64,000 nt of DNA from Caulobacter sp. FWC2. GTDB lineage: Bacteria > Pseudomonadota > Alphaproteobacteria > Caulobacterales > Caulobacteraceae. Where the stretch lies: the NCBI RefSeq assembly GCF_002742625.1, contig NZ_PEBF01000001.1, positions 4,092,001 through 4,156,000 of the forward strand, given 5' to 3'. This document shows, in pieces, positions 26,708 through 35,284 of this stretch. Position 1 is the first letter of the stretch. Each line of letters opens with the position of its first letter. Position numbers and translations under genes: made by a program. The notes below the pieces were generated by a model. That model did not search any database and was not told the origin of the DNA. It saw nothing but the letters and a program-made list of their open reading frames with translations.

Positions 26708-27136
26708 TCAGCCCTTGCGCGAACGCGTAACCTTGCCCTTGCGGCCGCCCTGCCCCAGGCCGAGGGCCTTGGCCATGGCCGAACGGGCTTCGCTGTAGGC
26801 CGGGGCCGTGGTCGGGTAGTCGTTCGGCAGGCCCCACTTGGCCTTGTACTCGGCCACGGTCATGCCGTGGGTGGTCAGGTGGCGCTTCAGCGTCTTGTAG
26901 GGCTTGCCGTCTTCGAAGCTGATCAGCGCCTCCGGCGTGATGCTCTTACGGATTTGAGCCGGAGTCGCCTTGGTCACGGCCTCGACCGTGGGCGCCGGCG
27001 GCGCGCCAATACCGGCCAGAGCGTCGTGCGTGGCACGGATCAACGCAGGAAGTTCGGAAACCGGCGTAACGTTATTGGCCACATAGTTGGCCACGATTTC
27101 GGCGGTGAGTTCGATTAAGGTAGCTTTATCTTCCAC
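26708..27136 (-). CDS. mucR1: Ros/MucR-family transcriptional regulator (MucR1)
   Basis: A 142-residue paralogue of the regulator at 9007-9426. The N-terminal MEDKATLIELTAEIVANYVANN helix aligns well with the other copy; the DNA-binding region SFEDGKPYKTLKRHLTTHGMT and the [10 protein letters not shown] tail are shared. Both zinc-ligand cysteines are absent while two histidines remain (RHLTTH). I chose the GTG at 27136: GGAG is eight bases upstream and the protein then lines up with MucR2; a GTG two codons earlier sits only two bases from that site. In Caulobacter this pair controls S-to-G1 transcription. Confidence 0.88.
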   Translation of the reverse strand: MEDKATLIELTAEIVANYVANNVTPVSELPALIRATHDALAGIGAPPAPTVEAVTKATPAQIRKSITPEALISFEDGKPYKTLKRHLTTHGMTVAEYKAKWGLPNDYPTTAPAYSEARSAMAKALGLGQGGRKGKVTRSRKG

Positions 27137-27620
27137 GATCACAACTCCATTCCCCTTTTATCCGCAATTACACCGTCGCCTGAGAAACACAAGTAGTTTG
27201 CCGGCGATTTGTGAGCGAATTCGTGAATTACTGTAACAATTGACTGTCATTGAGCTCGTTCAGCAACGCCAATTTTCGCCAACTATATCGATGACAACGC
27301 TGTTATCAGGCATCGGTTCGATGCGCTAAACCCCAGCGAGCGAACCTTCTATCTCGCAACTGCGAACTGGACCTGAAAGAGTTCTGGCGTCGCCGGGGTC
27401 AATACGGGGACATGCTGCGTGCCCGAGGCTCGAAACAGCGCCGCTTTCGACCCCGGAGCGCTGTGATGGCGAGAGCGCCTCGCATGTCCTGCTCGACAAT
27501 CATCGGATCGCAAAATCCCGCAAGACGGCCACGCGTGCGAGGAAACGCTCGCCGCGCCTATCCCAGGCTAGGAGACGTATCCAAGGACTGAAAATCAGTC
27601 CTGCTAGTCATGGAAGGAAG
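27137..27620. other. Non-coding region between mucR1 and tRNA-Gln
   Basis: The first 170 bases (27137-27310) are unusually AT-rich for this genome and contain short palindromic tracts such as GAATTCGTGAATTAC; this is probably the mucR1 promoter and a likely autoregulatory site, as MucR proteins prefer AT-rich targets. The rest contains small inverted pairs (CCGGGGTC 27393-27400 with GACCCCGG 27449-27456; GGACATGC with GCATGTCC) but no convincing gene. Confidence 0.5.
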
Positions 27621-27694
27621 TGGCTGGGGAACTAGGACTCGAACCTAGAATGACGGTACCAAAAACCGCAGTGTTACCATTACACCATTCCCCA
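27621..27694 (-). tRNA. tRNA-Gln (anticodon TTG)
   Basis: The minus strand folds as a 74-base cloverleaf: acceptor TGGGGAA pairing with TTCCCCA, discriminator G and an encoded CCA; D arm GTGT...ACAC; anticodon stem GCGGT/ACCGT with loop TTTTGGT giving anticodon TTG (reads CAA/CAG); T arm CTAGG/CCTAG with loop TTCGAGT. Confidence 0.95.
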
Positions 27695-27859
27695 GCAGGA
27701 ACGGCGAAACCCCTCAGGGCTCGGCGAGGCGGTGGAAATAGCTCACGACTCGGATGGATGCAACATCCCATTTCAGAACTTTTTTCGGGCTGTCACACGA
27801 ACCTCGAAAAAGGCGCTTGCGCCCTCCGAAACCGCCACCTATAAGGCCGGCCTCCAAGT

Positions 27860-27936
27860 CGGAGTGTGGCTCAGTCTGGTAGAGCACTGCGTTCGGGACG
27901 CAGGGGTCGCAGGTTCAAATCCTGCCACTCCGACCA
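27860..27936 (+). tRNA. tRNA-Pro (anticodon CGG)
   Basis: A 77-base cloverleaf: acceptor CGGAGTG pairing with CACTCCG, discriminator A and encoded CCA; anticodon stem CTGCG/CGCAG with loop TTCGGGA giving anticodon CGG (reads CCG); T arm GCAGG/CCTGC with loop TTCAAAT. CCG is a favoured proline codon in this GC-rich genome. Confidence 0.95.
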
Positions 27937-28110
27937 TTTGCTCCCCGCCAACCAGAGGCGGGAAAATAGCCCAAAATTCATAAGTTTAGGCGCCGCGAAA
28001 GCGGCGCCCGACTTGCGACTCGCTGGAACCCCCTCGCGTTGCGCGCTGTTCATTTGGTCGCAACCCGAACAGCGGTTAGCTTGTCGCTGGTTTCGCTCAC
28101 AGGACCTCCG

Positions 28111-29895
28111 ATGAAGCAGTTCTTCCTGACCGTCGCCGGCGTCTTCGTCGGTCTCCTGCTATTCGTGGTCGGCATACCGTTCCTGCTCATCGTGATGGCC
28201 GCCGGCGCGGCGCGGCCCGCCCCCGTTCCCGCCCACACCGTGCTACAGCTGGACCTGCGCGGCGGCCTGTCGGACCAGGCGCCCCAGAACCCCTTCGCAG
28301 CGTTCGGCGGCGGCGGGGATTCGGTGATGTCGATCATCGAGACGCTGCGGCGGGCCGAGAAGGACGACAAGGTCAAGGCCGTGCTGGTGCGGCTGCCCGA
28401 GGGCGGCATGGCCCCGGCCGCGGCCGACGAACTGCGCCTGGCGTTCAAGCATTTCCGCGAGACCGGCAAGAAGCCGATCTACGCCCACAGCCAGGGGCTA
28501 TATCCGTCCGGCATGGTCACCTCGACCTACATGCTCGGCGCGGCCTCCAGCGAGTTCTGGATGCAGCCCGACTCGAGCTTCCAGGCGGTCGGCGTCTCGT
28601 CGGAGTCGATGTTCTTCAAGCGCTTCTTCGACAAGTACGGCGTCAAGGCCGAGTACGAGCAGCGTTACGAGTACAAGAACGCCGTGAACCCGTATCTCTA
28701 CAGCGACTACACGCCGGCCCACCGGGAATCGACGCTGTCGTGGATGGGCTCGGTCTATCGCACGGCCATGGCCAGCGCGGCCATCGACCGCAAGCGCGAT
28801 CCGGCCGCCCTGACCAAGACCCTCGAGGCGGGGCCTTACAGCGCTCAGGAAGCCCAAGGCAACGGTCTGATCGACAAGGTGGGCCAGGTCAGCGACATCC
28901 AGGCCTTCGCCCTCGACAAGGCCGGAAAAGGGGCAAAGCTGGTCGACTTCGATGACTACGCCGCCCGCTCCAAGCCACCGACCGTCAAGACGGGTCCGGC
29001 CATCGCCGTGATCGGCGCCGAGGGCGCCATCGTCACCGGCGCGGATGGCGGCGGCTCGCCGTTCAGCGGCGACAGCAATGTCTACTCCGACAACGTGGCC
29101 CAGGCCTTCAAGACGGCGATCGACGACAAGGACGTCAAGGCGATCGTCTTCCGCGTTTCCTCGCCCGGCGGCTCGGATACGGCCTCGGAGCAGATCCTGT
29201 CGTCGGTGAGGGCCGCCAAGGCGGCCGGCAAGCCGGTGGTGGTCAGCATGGGGACCTATGCGGCCTCGGGCGGCTACTGGATCTCCAGCCAAGCCAATTC
29301 CATCGTCGCCCAGCCCTCGACCCTGACCGGCTCGATCGGCGTCTATGGCGGCAAGTTCGCCGTCGGCGACGCCCTGGCCCGCTTCGGCGTCGACACCAAG
29401 CCCCTGCATGTCGGCGGCAGCTACTCGGAGGCCTTCGGTCAGGGCGACGGCTTCACGCCCGACCAGCGCGCCAAGTTCTCGGGCTGGATGGACCGGATCT
29501 ATGCCGGCTTCGTCGCCCGCGTGGCCGAGGGTCGTCACCTGCCGCCCGAGCGCGTTCGCGAGATCGCCAAGGGCCGCGTCTGGACCGGCGAACAGGCCAA
29601 GCAACTGGGCCTGGTCGACGAACTGGGCGGCTTCTACGACGCGGTTGACAAGGCCAAGGCCCTGGCCAAGCTGAAGGACGATGTGCGCCTCAAGCGCATG
29701 GATGGCGGCAAGTCGCCGTTCGAGGCCTTCGAGCGCTTCCTGGGCGTCTCCGAGACCTCGGCCAAGACCCTGGCGGCCGCCGCCTGGGTGTTGGGCGATC
29801 CGCGCTCCCAGGCGATCCTGGACGAGATGGCCAAGGCCCGCCTGCGGGCCGCTCCGGGCGGCGCCTCGGTGCTGGCGGATACGCCGATCCGCTAA
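28111..29895 (+). CDS. sppA: Signal peptide peptidase SppA, 67-kDa type
   Basis: A 594-residue membrane-anchored serine protease with tandem S49 domains. An N-terminal transmembrane helix ([23 protein letters not shown]) anchors it to the inner membrane, facing the periplasm. The first domain contains the general-base lysine region ([10 protein letters not shown]) and the second the nucleophile region [19 protein letters not shown], in which the serine of ASGGYW is catalytic. It degrades cleaved signal peptides. ATG 28111 has AGGA upstream and begins exactly at the hydrophobic anchor. Confidence 0.93.
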   Translation: MKQFFLTVAGVFVGLLLFVVGIPFLLIVMAAGAARPAPVPAHTVLQLDLRGGLSDQAPQNPFAAFGGGGDSVMSIIETLRRAEKDDKVKAVLVRLPEGGMAPAAADELRLAFKHFRETGKKPIYAHSQGLYPSGMVTSTYMLGAASSEFWMQPDSSFQAVGVSSESMFFKRFFDKYGVKAEYEQRYEYKNAVNPYLYSDYTPAHRESTLSWMGSVYRTAMASAAIDRKRDPAALTKTLEAGPYSAQEAQGNGLIDKVGQVSDIQAFALDKAGKGAKLVDFDDYAARSKPPTVKTGPAIAVIGAEGAIVTGADGGGSPFSGDSNVYSDNVAQAFKTAIDDKDVKAIVFRVSSPGGSDTASEQILSSVRAAKAAGKPVVVSMGTYAASGGYWISSQANSIVAQPSTLTGSIGVYGGKFAVGDALARFGVDTKPLHVGGSYSEAFGQGDGFTPDQRAKFSGWMDRIYAGFVARVAEGRHLPPERVREIAKGRVWTGEQAKQLGLVDELGGFYDAVDKAKALAKLKDDVRLKRMDGGKSPFEAFERFLGVSETSAKTLAAAAWVLGDPRSQAILDEMAKARLRAAPGGASVLADTPIR

Positions 29896-29926
29896 GGCGA
29901 CCGACACATCCGTCAAAGACGACGAG

Positions 29927-29957
29927 AGCCCCGACGCCGCCAGCGTCGGGGCTTTTT
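29927..29957 (+). terminator. Intrinsic terminator of sppA
   Basis: An 11-bp stem AGCCCCGACGC/GCGTCGGGGCT with a five-base loop followed by TTTTT, 32 bases beyond the sppA stop. Confidence 0.9.
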
Positions 29958-30305
29958 CGTGGCCCTCTATATACGCCCGCTCTTACAGTGCGGCGACATG
30001 GGTCCGACACCTTGGCATCAAGGTGGATGACGCGGTGGAGATGTCCGAGCAGATCGACCTCTAGCGTATCAGCCCACCAGCAAAACGCGGTCCGAGCGCG
30101 CGATGCGCCTCCAACGAAAATGGCGTTCCTGGAGGCGCGCCAACGGCGGCCGCTAGCGCATAGTGCCCTTTGAAACGTCCGAGCAAGGTGGAGGCTAAAT
30201 TGCCACCTCAAGTTACTCACAGCGAGTCATCAACTCGCGTTTGTGCATCTGCTCAATCTATGGTGCAGTTGTTGCTGGCAGTTTCGCCCGTTCAGGAGAT
30301 TATGC
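29958..30305. other. Intergenic region upstream of small secreted protein
   Basis: No convincing gene. The right half (30180-30305) is lower in GC than its surroundings and probably contains the promoter and leader of the next gene, whose AGGAG lies at about 30294-30298. Short open frames on the plus strand lack ribosome-binding sites and have shadow-like composition. Confidence 0.4.
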
Positions 30306-30572
30306 ATGAAGCGCTTCGTTACAGCCTCGCTGGTAGCTGCTCTGGCACTTTCCGCGATCCCCACAGTCTCGACAGCGAGGATTAATTTCTACCGGCAGGT
30401 GACCTTCTACAGCACGTATTATGTTGACAATAGCGGCCCGAATGTCCCGTACGATCCGACGCCACACAGATTTCAAGTGGGCTATATTCGCTACTACTGC
30501 GACGGAAGCGTCCGGCAAGTCGGAGACGAGACTTCGGATTACGATGACGATATCGTGGGTGTTTGCACCTGA
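30306..30572 (+). CDS. Small secreted protein, DUF6289-like
   Basis: An 88-residue protein with a clear Sec signal peptide (MKRFVTASLVAALALSAIP, cleavage near STA-RI). The mature part is aromatic-rich with YIRYYCDGSVRQVGDETSDY followed by a terminal cysteine; two cysteines 25 residues apart may form a disulfide. The CDGS...G..T pattern resembles DUF6289, a family of small exported proteins of unknown function. Codon usage and GC content are lower than in neighbouring genes, hinting at foreign origin. AGGAG precedes the ATG by seven to eight bases. Confidence 0.7.
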   Translation: MKRFVTASLVAALALSAIPTVSTARINFYRQVTFYSTYYVDNSGPNVPYDPTPHRFQVGYIRYYCDGSVRQVGDETSDYDDDIVGVCT

Positions 30573-30583
30573 ATTCGTCCGGT

Positions 30584-30610
30584 AGGCCCGTCGTCAGTGG
30601 CGGCGGGCCT
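30584..30610 (+). terminator. Probable terminator hairpin after the small secreted protein
   Basis: A 10-bp stem with one G-T pair (AGGCCCGTCG/CGGCGGGCCT) and a seven-base loop starting 12 bases after the stop. There is no T-run, so support is moderate. Confidence 0.45.
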
Positions 30611-30945
30611 CCACCATATCAGGCGGCCTCGGCTGATGACCCGCCCCCCTAGGACAATGACGAGCCGGCGAGCGGAAGTTAGTTCTGTCTTGGCTTCTTC
30701 CGCTAGGCTGGCGCTCAAATCAAAAAGCCCCACCGGTTAGGGTGGACGTCGCCTAAGAGGCTTCGGGTCCAGGAATCGGCGCCGGCGACATCAGGCCTTG
30801 GGCGCCTGGCTGCTCACCGTGCGCCAACTAGGTCTGGAAGGGTCGAAGAGGTCCCTAACCCTTGCGCCTTGTCACCCCCGAAGCGCGTCGCGCGACCCTG
30901 GCCATGGCCGGCGCGGAGCAAAGCTTCCGTCTCCCCCACGGCTAG
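30611..30945. other. Intergenic region with an orphan minus-strand terminator-like hairpin
   Basis: No protein gene is supported. At 30722-30745 the minus strand reads CCACC-six-base loop-GGTGG followed by GGCTTTTTG, a short intrinsic-terminator shape without an annotated gene feeding into it, because the receptor gene has its own terminator at 30946-30983. A small minus-strand transcript could lie between the two. Confidence 0.35.
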
Positions 30946-30983
30946 GCGCAAAAGAAAAGCGCCGGTGCTTTCGCACCGGCGCT
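30946..30983 (-). terminator. Intrinsic terminator of the TonB-dependent receptor gene
   Basis: An 11-bp stem AGCGCCGGTGC/GCACCGGCGCT with a four-base loop; on the minus strand it is followed by TTTCTTTT. It begins 28 bases after the receptor stop. Confidence 0.88.
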
Positions 30984-31011
30984 CGCCTTGGATCGACTTG
31001 GCTACGTTCGG

Positions 31012-34000
31012 TTAGAACGAGTAGCGGGCACCGAGGTAGAAGCGGCGGGGTTCGACCCAGCCGTTGGCGACACCGTAGTTATACGTGCCGTCGCCGTTCA
31101 CCAGCTTCTGGACGCTGTTGGCCGACTGCTTGTTCAGGATGTTGAACGCGTCGAGGAAGAACTCGACCTTGCCGCCCAGACCCGGAACCGAGTGCTCGTA
31201 CTTCAGACGCATGTCGAAGGTATAGTACGAGGGGTTCTTGCCGCTGCCGACGCCGCCCGGCAGGACGAAGGTGTCCTGCACGCCGCCGTACCAGGACAGC
31301 GCCATCGGAGCGAAGTAACGGCCGCTGACCGGAACGGCCGGCGTGAAGAGCGAACCGCTGTTCCAGTTGAACACACCCGAGACCTGCAGGCCGAACGGGG
31401 TGTCGTAAGCGCCATAGGCCTTGAACTGGTGCTTGATGTTGCCCGCTTGCGGGCCCCACATGTTCGGCGCGCGCGGATCCACGGCGATCAGGTCGCCTTG
31501 GAAGTCGGCGTTACCGTCCGAGTTGGTGTTACCCTCCGCCCAGTTACGGGTGTAGGACATCTGGCCGAACCAGTTGGTGGTCTTGAACTTCGTGACCGTC
31601 AGTTCGAAGCCCGTGTACTCACGCTTGCCGCCGGCCAGGGTGCCGAGGACGTAGTTCGCGTTCGGCTTCGACGAGAAACCGAAGTACGAGTACGGCAGGT
31701 AGAACGGGGTGCCCGGCGAAGCCGAGCTGTTCGGCGCCGCGCCGCAGGTCGCGACCGTACAGGTCGGATCCGAGTAGATCGCCAGATCGTAGTCTTCGAA
31801 GATGTTCTTGGTGACGCGGCGCGTCAGCGAGGTCGAGACGTTGATCGACGAACCGAAGGTGGTCGAGCCACCGATCATGTATTCGTCGGTGTACGGGGTC
31901 TTGGTGGCCGGACCGAACACCGAGTCCGGCGTCACCGCGCCGCCGCGGGTGCGGAAGGTCAACCATTGGTTGGCCACGTACAGCTGCTCTTCGGTGACCG
32001 GGCCGTTCAGGTTGCCGGCGAAGTTGGCCATGTCAGAACGGATCGGGTCATAGTAGCGACCGAAGAACGCATAGACCTTGCTGCGGCCGTTGCCGGTCAC
32101 GTCGTAGACGACGTTGATGCGCGGAGCCAGCTTCCAGTCGAACGTGAACAGCTTGTCGCCAGCCGAGCTGAAGTGGCTCCACTTTTCGGCGCGAACGCCG
32201 GCGGCGACCGTCAGTTGGTTCAGGGTCCAGGTGTCTTGCAGATAGACGGTTTCACCTTCGCTCTTGATGGCGTAGGGCGCGTTGACCGAACGAACCGCGC
32301 GGTAGGTATTGACGTTGCCGGTGGGGTTGCCGGCCGTCGAGTTGAAGCGCAGGGCGTTCACTTCGGCGGCGGAGATCACGCCGTTGGCGTCGGTATCGAG
32401 CGCGGCGCGGAATTGCGCGGCGTTCGGGCTGGCCGTCATGGCGGCGATGATGCGCGGAACGTCGCCGGAGGCGAGCAGGCGCGCCGTCCAGCCCGGACCG
32501 GTCGTGTAGTCCTGGAACGTGGCGCCCGAGTCGATCAGAGCGATCGAGTTGTAGGTCGCGCCGCCCGGAACGGTCGAGTTGCTCTTGTAGATGTGCTTCG
32601 AGGTCGAGTAGCCGCCCTTGAAGGTGTGGCTGCCGAAGCCGGTGTCGAGGTAGTACTCGAGCTTCACGCCATATTCTTCAGAGTCGCGGTGCGTTTCGCT
32701 GTTGCTGCCGAAGCCGCCGAGGTTGCGCTGGGCGTTGGTCGAACCCGCCGTCTTGAACGACAGGGTGTCGCGGAGCGTCTGGTCGGCAGCCAGCGTCGTC
32801 AGCTCGGCCTTGTGGTTGTAGTAGTAGGCGTTGATCGACAGATCGTTCCACGTGTGGGTGTAGTCGAGCTTGTAGTTGTCGCCGCCTGCGTTCTGGGCCG
32901 TGTCGCGATTGTTCAACGTGGTCGCCGTGCGCGAACCGCTGATCTTTGTCGGGTCGTTGAAGAACGTACCGGTCAGACGGTCGTTGTCGGTGATCTGCCA
33001 GGTCGCCTTGAAGAAGGCGTACTTGTCGTCTCTGGTGACGGTACGCTGAACCGCACCCGTGGTCGCGTTCAGCACTTCGTCCGAACGGTGCTTCTTCTGG
33101 TACGAACCGAAGACCCAGAGCTTGTCCTTGATGATCGGACCGCCGAGGGTGAACGCCGTGTCGTAGGTCTTGAAGCCACCCGAGGTCGAGTGCTTGTCCT
33201 TGGCGACCAGGCTGTCGTTCTGCAGGTAGTAGTTGACCGAGCCGTGCCACTCGTTCGAGCCCGACTTGGTGACGACGCGCGAGATCAGGCCCGAACCGCC
33301 GTCATATTCAGCCGGCACGCCGCCGACGATGACTTGCTGTTCCTGGATGATTTCCGAGTTGAAGTTCGAACCGAACGTACCCGTCAGCGGGTCGGTCACG
33401 TTCACGCCGTCGATGTAGTAGACGTTGTCGGTCGAGGAGCCGATGGCGCCGCCGACGTCCGAATAGTTGACGCCCGAACGCGACGACGGGTTGCCGCCCG
33501 ACGAGGGCTTCACGCCCGGAACCAGCTGCAGGTAGCTCTGATAGTTACGGCCGGTGGGGAGCGATTCCACCGTCTGCAGCGTCAGGGTGGTGGCGACGGT
33601 GGCCGAGGTCACGTCGACGGCGGCCAGCGAACGGCCGGTGATGACGACTTCTTCGATCGTGTTGCCTTGGGTGGCCAGGGCGTAGCCGACCGAGCGGTCT
33701 TGGCCCGAAACGACAGCGACGTTGCTGGTGCTGAAGTCGTTATAGCCCGACGAGGTCACGGTAACGGTGTAGTTGGTCGCGGGGTCGAGGCCGCTGACGC
33801 GAACCTTACCTTCGGCGTCGGTCACACCCGTGCGCGGCTGGATGCTGTCCGGCGACTTGACCAGAACCGTGGCGCCCGCGAGGGGCTGGCCGTTCGGGCC
33901 GGTAACCGTGACGCGCAGGGCGCCCGACGACGCTTGCGCCAGGGCGACCCCGGTGACGCAAACGCTCAGCGCAATGCCGAGCGCGGCGCGGCTCACGCCC

Positions 34001-34041
34001 TTCGCGAGGCGCGCGCGTGCGCTACCTTTGTTGAATTCCAT
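31012..34041 (-). CDS. Oar-like TonB-dependent outer-membrane receptor
   Basis: A 1009-residue outer-membrane protein. A signal peptide (ALGIALSVCVTGVALAQA) is followed by a carboxypeptidase-regulatory-like beta-sandwich (residues 38-115, GPNGQPLAGATVLVK), then a plug domain (about 125-240, VEEVVITGRS, NVYYIDGVNVTDPLTG) and a 22-strand-type barrel ending with the terminal aromatic in YLGARYSF. The extra N-terminal domain and low plug similarity fit the Oar subgroup rather than siderophore receptors. A TonB box is not obvious. Substrate unknown; Caulobacter uses many such receptors for carbohydrates and metals. ATG 34041 begins the canonical signal peptide. Confidence 0.9.
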   Translation of the reverse strand: MEFNKGSARARLAKGVSRAALGIALSVCVTGVALAQASSGALRVTVTGPNGQPLAGATVLVKSPDSIQPRTGVTDAEGKVRVSGLDPATNYTVTVTSSGYNDFSTSNVAVVSGQDRSVGYALATQGNTIEEVVITGRSLAAVDVTSATVATTLTLQTVESLPTGRNYQSYLQLVPGVKPSSGGNPSSRSGVNYSDVGGAIGSSTDNVYYIDGVNVTDPLTGTFGSNFNSEIIQEQQVIVGGVPAEYDGGSGLISRVVTKSGSNEWHGSVNYYLQNDSLVAKDKHSTSGGFKTYDTAFTLGGPIIKDKLWVFGSYQKKHRSDEVLNATTGAVQRTVTRDDKYAFFKATWQITDNDRLTGTFFNDPTKISGSRTATTLNNRDTAQNAGGDNYKLDYTHTWNDLSINAYYYNHKAELTTLAADQTLRDTLSFKTAGSTNAQRNLGGFGSNSETHRDSEEYGVKLEYYLDTGFGSHTFKGGYSTSKHIYKSNSTVPGGATYNSIALIDSGATFQDYTTGPGWTARLLASGDVPRIIAAMTASPNAAQFRAALDTDANGVISAAEVNALRFNSTAGNPTGNVNTYRAVRSVNAPYAIKSEGETVYLQDTWTLNQLTVAAGVRAEKWSHFSSAGDKLFTFDWKLAPRINVVYDVTGNGRSKVYAFFGRYYDPIRSDMANFAGNLNGPVTEEQLYVANQWLTFRTRGGAVTPDSVFGPATKTPYTDEYMIGGSTTFGSSINVSTSLTRRVTKNIFEDYDLAIYSDPTCTVATCGAAPNSSASPGTPFYLPYSYFGFSSKPNANYVLGTLAGGKREYTGFELTVTKFKTTNWFGQMSYTRNWAEGNTNSDGNADFQGDLIAVDPRAPNMWGPQAGNIKHQFKAYGAYDTPFGLQVSGVFNWNSGSLFTPAVPVSGRYFAPMALSWYGGVQDTFVLPGGVGSGKNPSYYTFDMRLKYEHSVPGLGGKVEFFLDAFNILNKQSANSVQKLVNGDGTYNYGVANGWVEPRRFYLGARYSF

Positions 34042-34645
34042 GCTCTTCAAATCCCCTCTGAGCGTGGCGCGAGCGGCAAGTCGGACAGAACCCCTCTAGA
34101 AACTTTGCCCGACCTGGAGCGGAAAACCGCCGAACGGCGCCACGAGATCACTAGTGTCCCGGAAAACATTTCTCCGGTTGGACCGACGTTAGGGGGGCGC
34201 GACGCCGAGGGTCAATTGTCATTGCAAATTTGTAATTCACATCGCCGATGCCTGTCGCAAAATCGCCACAGGGCCGCCGCTTTTCCGGAGACCGTTGCTC
34301 ACTTGGAATACTGAAGGTTCAGAAGCTCGCGCAAAATCTTGGTCATGCTTTTGTTTTAATGGGGCTATTCCGACCTCGAGGAACGCCGTTCAGGCCGCTA
34401 TTGTTTCGAAGAAAATCAAGCGAGAAAATTACCGGCCAGAATTGACAGACACAAAATCATGCCCGTAACGGCGTGATTTGACACAAATCTCTTTTGACTA
34501 AGGCGCTAATGGCGACACAAACTCTTCACAAATGCCGCCTTGGCGCGCACCGAGACGAACAGCACTGACCATTGCCTAGGCGCCTGTCGCCCGTGAAGAT
34601 GCCGATGCGGCGGAGCACGCCGCGCGATGTGAGCTCCAAGAACCG
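34042..34645. other. Long AT-richer intergenic region with repeats
   Basis: This 600-base gap separates the divergent receptor gene and TIGR01244 gene. Three direct copies of GACACAAA start at 34448, 34480 and 34514, 32 and 34 bases apart (about three helical turns). A 10-bp imperfect palindrome at 34454-34479 (AAATCATGCC/GGCGTGATTT) overlaps the first two. No gene is supported here; it presumably holds both promoters and binding sites for an unidentified regulator. Confidence 0.5.
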
Positions 34646-35053
34646 ATGAGTGAATTTCGACGCGTCACCGACTCCCTTTCGGTCAGTCCGCAGGTCTTCG
34701 AGGCCGACATGGCCCTCGCCGCGGCGCAGGGATTCGTTCTGGTGATCAACAATCGTCCCGACGGCGAGGACCCCAGCCAGCCGTCGAGCGCGACGATCGA
34801 GGCCGCCGCCCGCGCCGCGGGGATGGACTATCTGCACGTACCGGTGCGGGGCGGCCCGACCCAGGAGCAGGTGGACGCCGTTCGTGCGGCCACGGAAAGC
34901 GCCGGCGGACCGGTGCTGGCCTTCTGCCGCTCGGGCACGCGCTCGATCGTCACCTGGTCGATCGGCCAGGCGCTGGCGGGCGAGGATCGTGAGACCCTGG
35001 TGAGCCAGGGCCGTGAAGCGGGCTACGACCTCTCGGGCGTGCTGCCCGGCTGA
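34646..35053 (+). CDS. TIGR01244-family phosphatase/sulfurtransferase-like protein
   Basis: A 135-residue single-domain protein of the beta-lactamase-hydrolase-like (Blh N-terminal) family with a dual-specificity-phosphatase fold. The nucleophile loop is AFCRSGTRS near residue 92 (Cys-X2-Gly-X-Arg-Ser), with a substrate-side motif INNRPDGEDPSQP near 34. In relatives such domains are linked to sulfide oxidation or biofilm sulfur handling (BigR regulon); here it is a stand-alone copy. Activity is inferred from the intact loop. Confidence 0.85.
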   Translation: MSEFRRVTDSLSVSPQVFEADMALAAAQGFVLVINNRPDGEDPSQPSSATIEAAARAAGMDYLHVPVRGGPTQEQVDAVRAATESAGGPVLAFCRSGTRSIVTWSIGQALAGEDRETLVSQGREAGYDLSGVLPG

Positions 35054-35058
35054 GGGGA

Positions 35059-35205
35059 TTAGAAAGCGGCCGACTCGCGAGCCGCCATAGGCGTCGGTTC
35101 GGGCTGGCAGCTGGCCAGCGCGAACTGCGCCACGATGATACACAGGATGGCGAAGGCCGCGCGCTGGAGCCGTTTTGAGACAAAAATCGCCGCGTCCGCC
35201 GTCAT
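35059..35205 (-). CDS. Small membrane/lipoprotein-like protein, unknown function
   Basis: A 48-residue protein. A basic N-terminus (VSKRLQR) and hydrophobic segment AAFAILCIIVAQFALASC end in LASC, which fits a lipobox; the remaining tail is QPEPTPMAARESAAF. GGAAGGATC precedes the ATG at good spacing. Convergent with the TIGR01244 gene (five-base gap) and divergent from the metallo-hydrolase gene. Not recognised as a family; the N-terminal region before the hydrophobic stretch is rather long for a lipoprotein. Confidence 0.5.
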   Translation of the reverse strand: MTADAAIFVSKRLQRAAFAILCIIVAQFALASCQPEPTPMAARESAAF

Positions 35206-35284
35206 GGCCGATCCTTCCAGGGTTACTGGAAGCTTAAAACGCAAGACCGGCGCCGCCCGGCCTGCGTCGAACAGGAGCGCTCCG

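Noticed and set aside
27393..27490. Inverted pairs near the tRNA-Gln gene as a possible mobile-element remnant
   Set aside because: The pairs do not nest into one structure, and no transposase fragment or target duplication is visible.
30988..34314. An 1108-codon open frame on the plus strand
   Set aside because: It lies entirely antisense to the TonB-dependent receptor gene, is Arg/Val/Gly-rich with no domain, and is a composition shadow of GC-rich codon bias.
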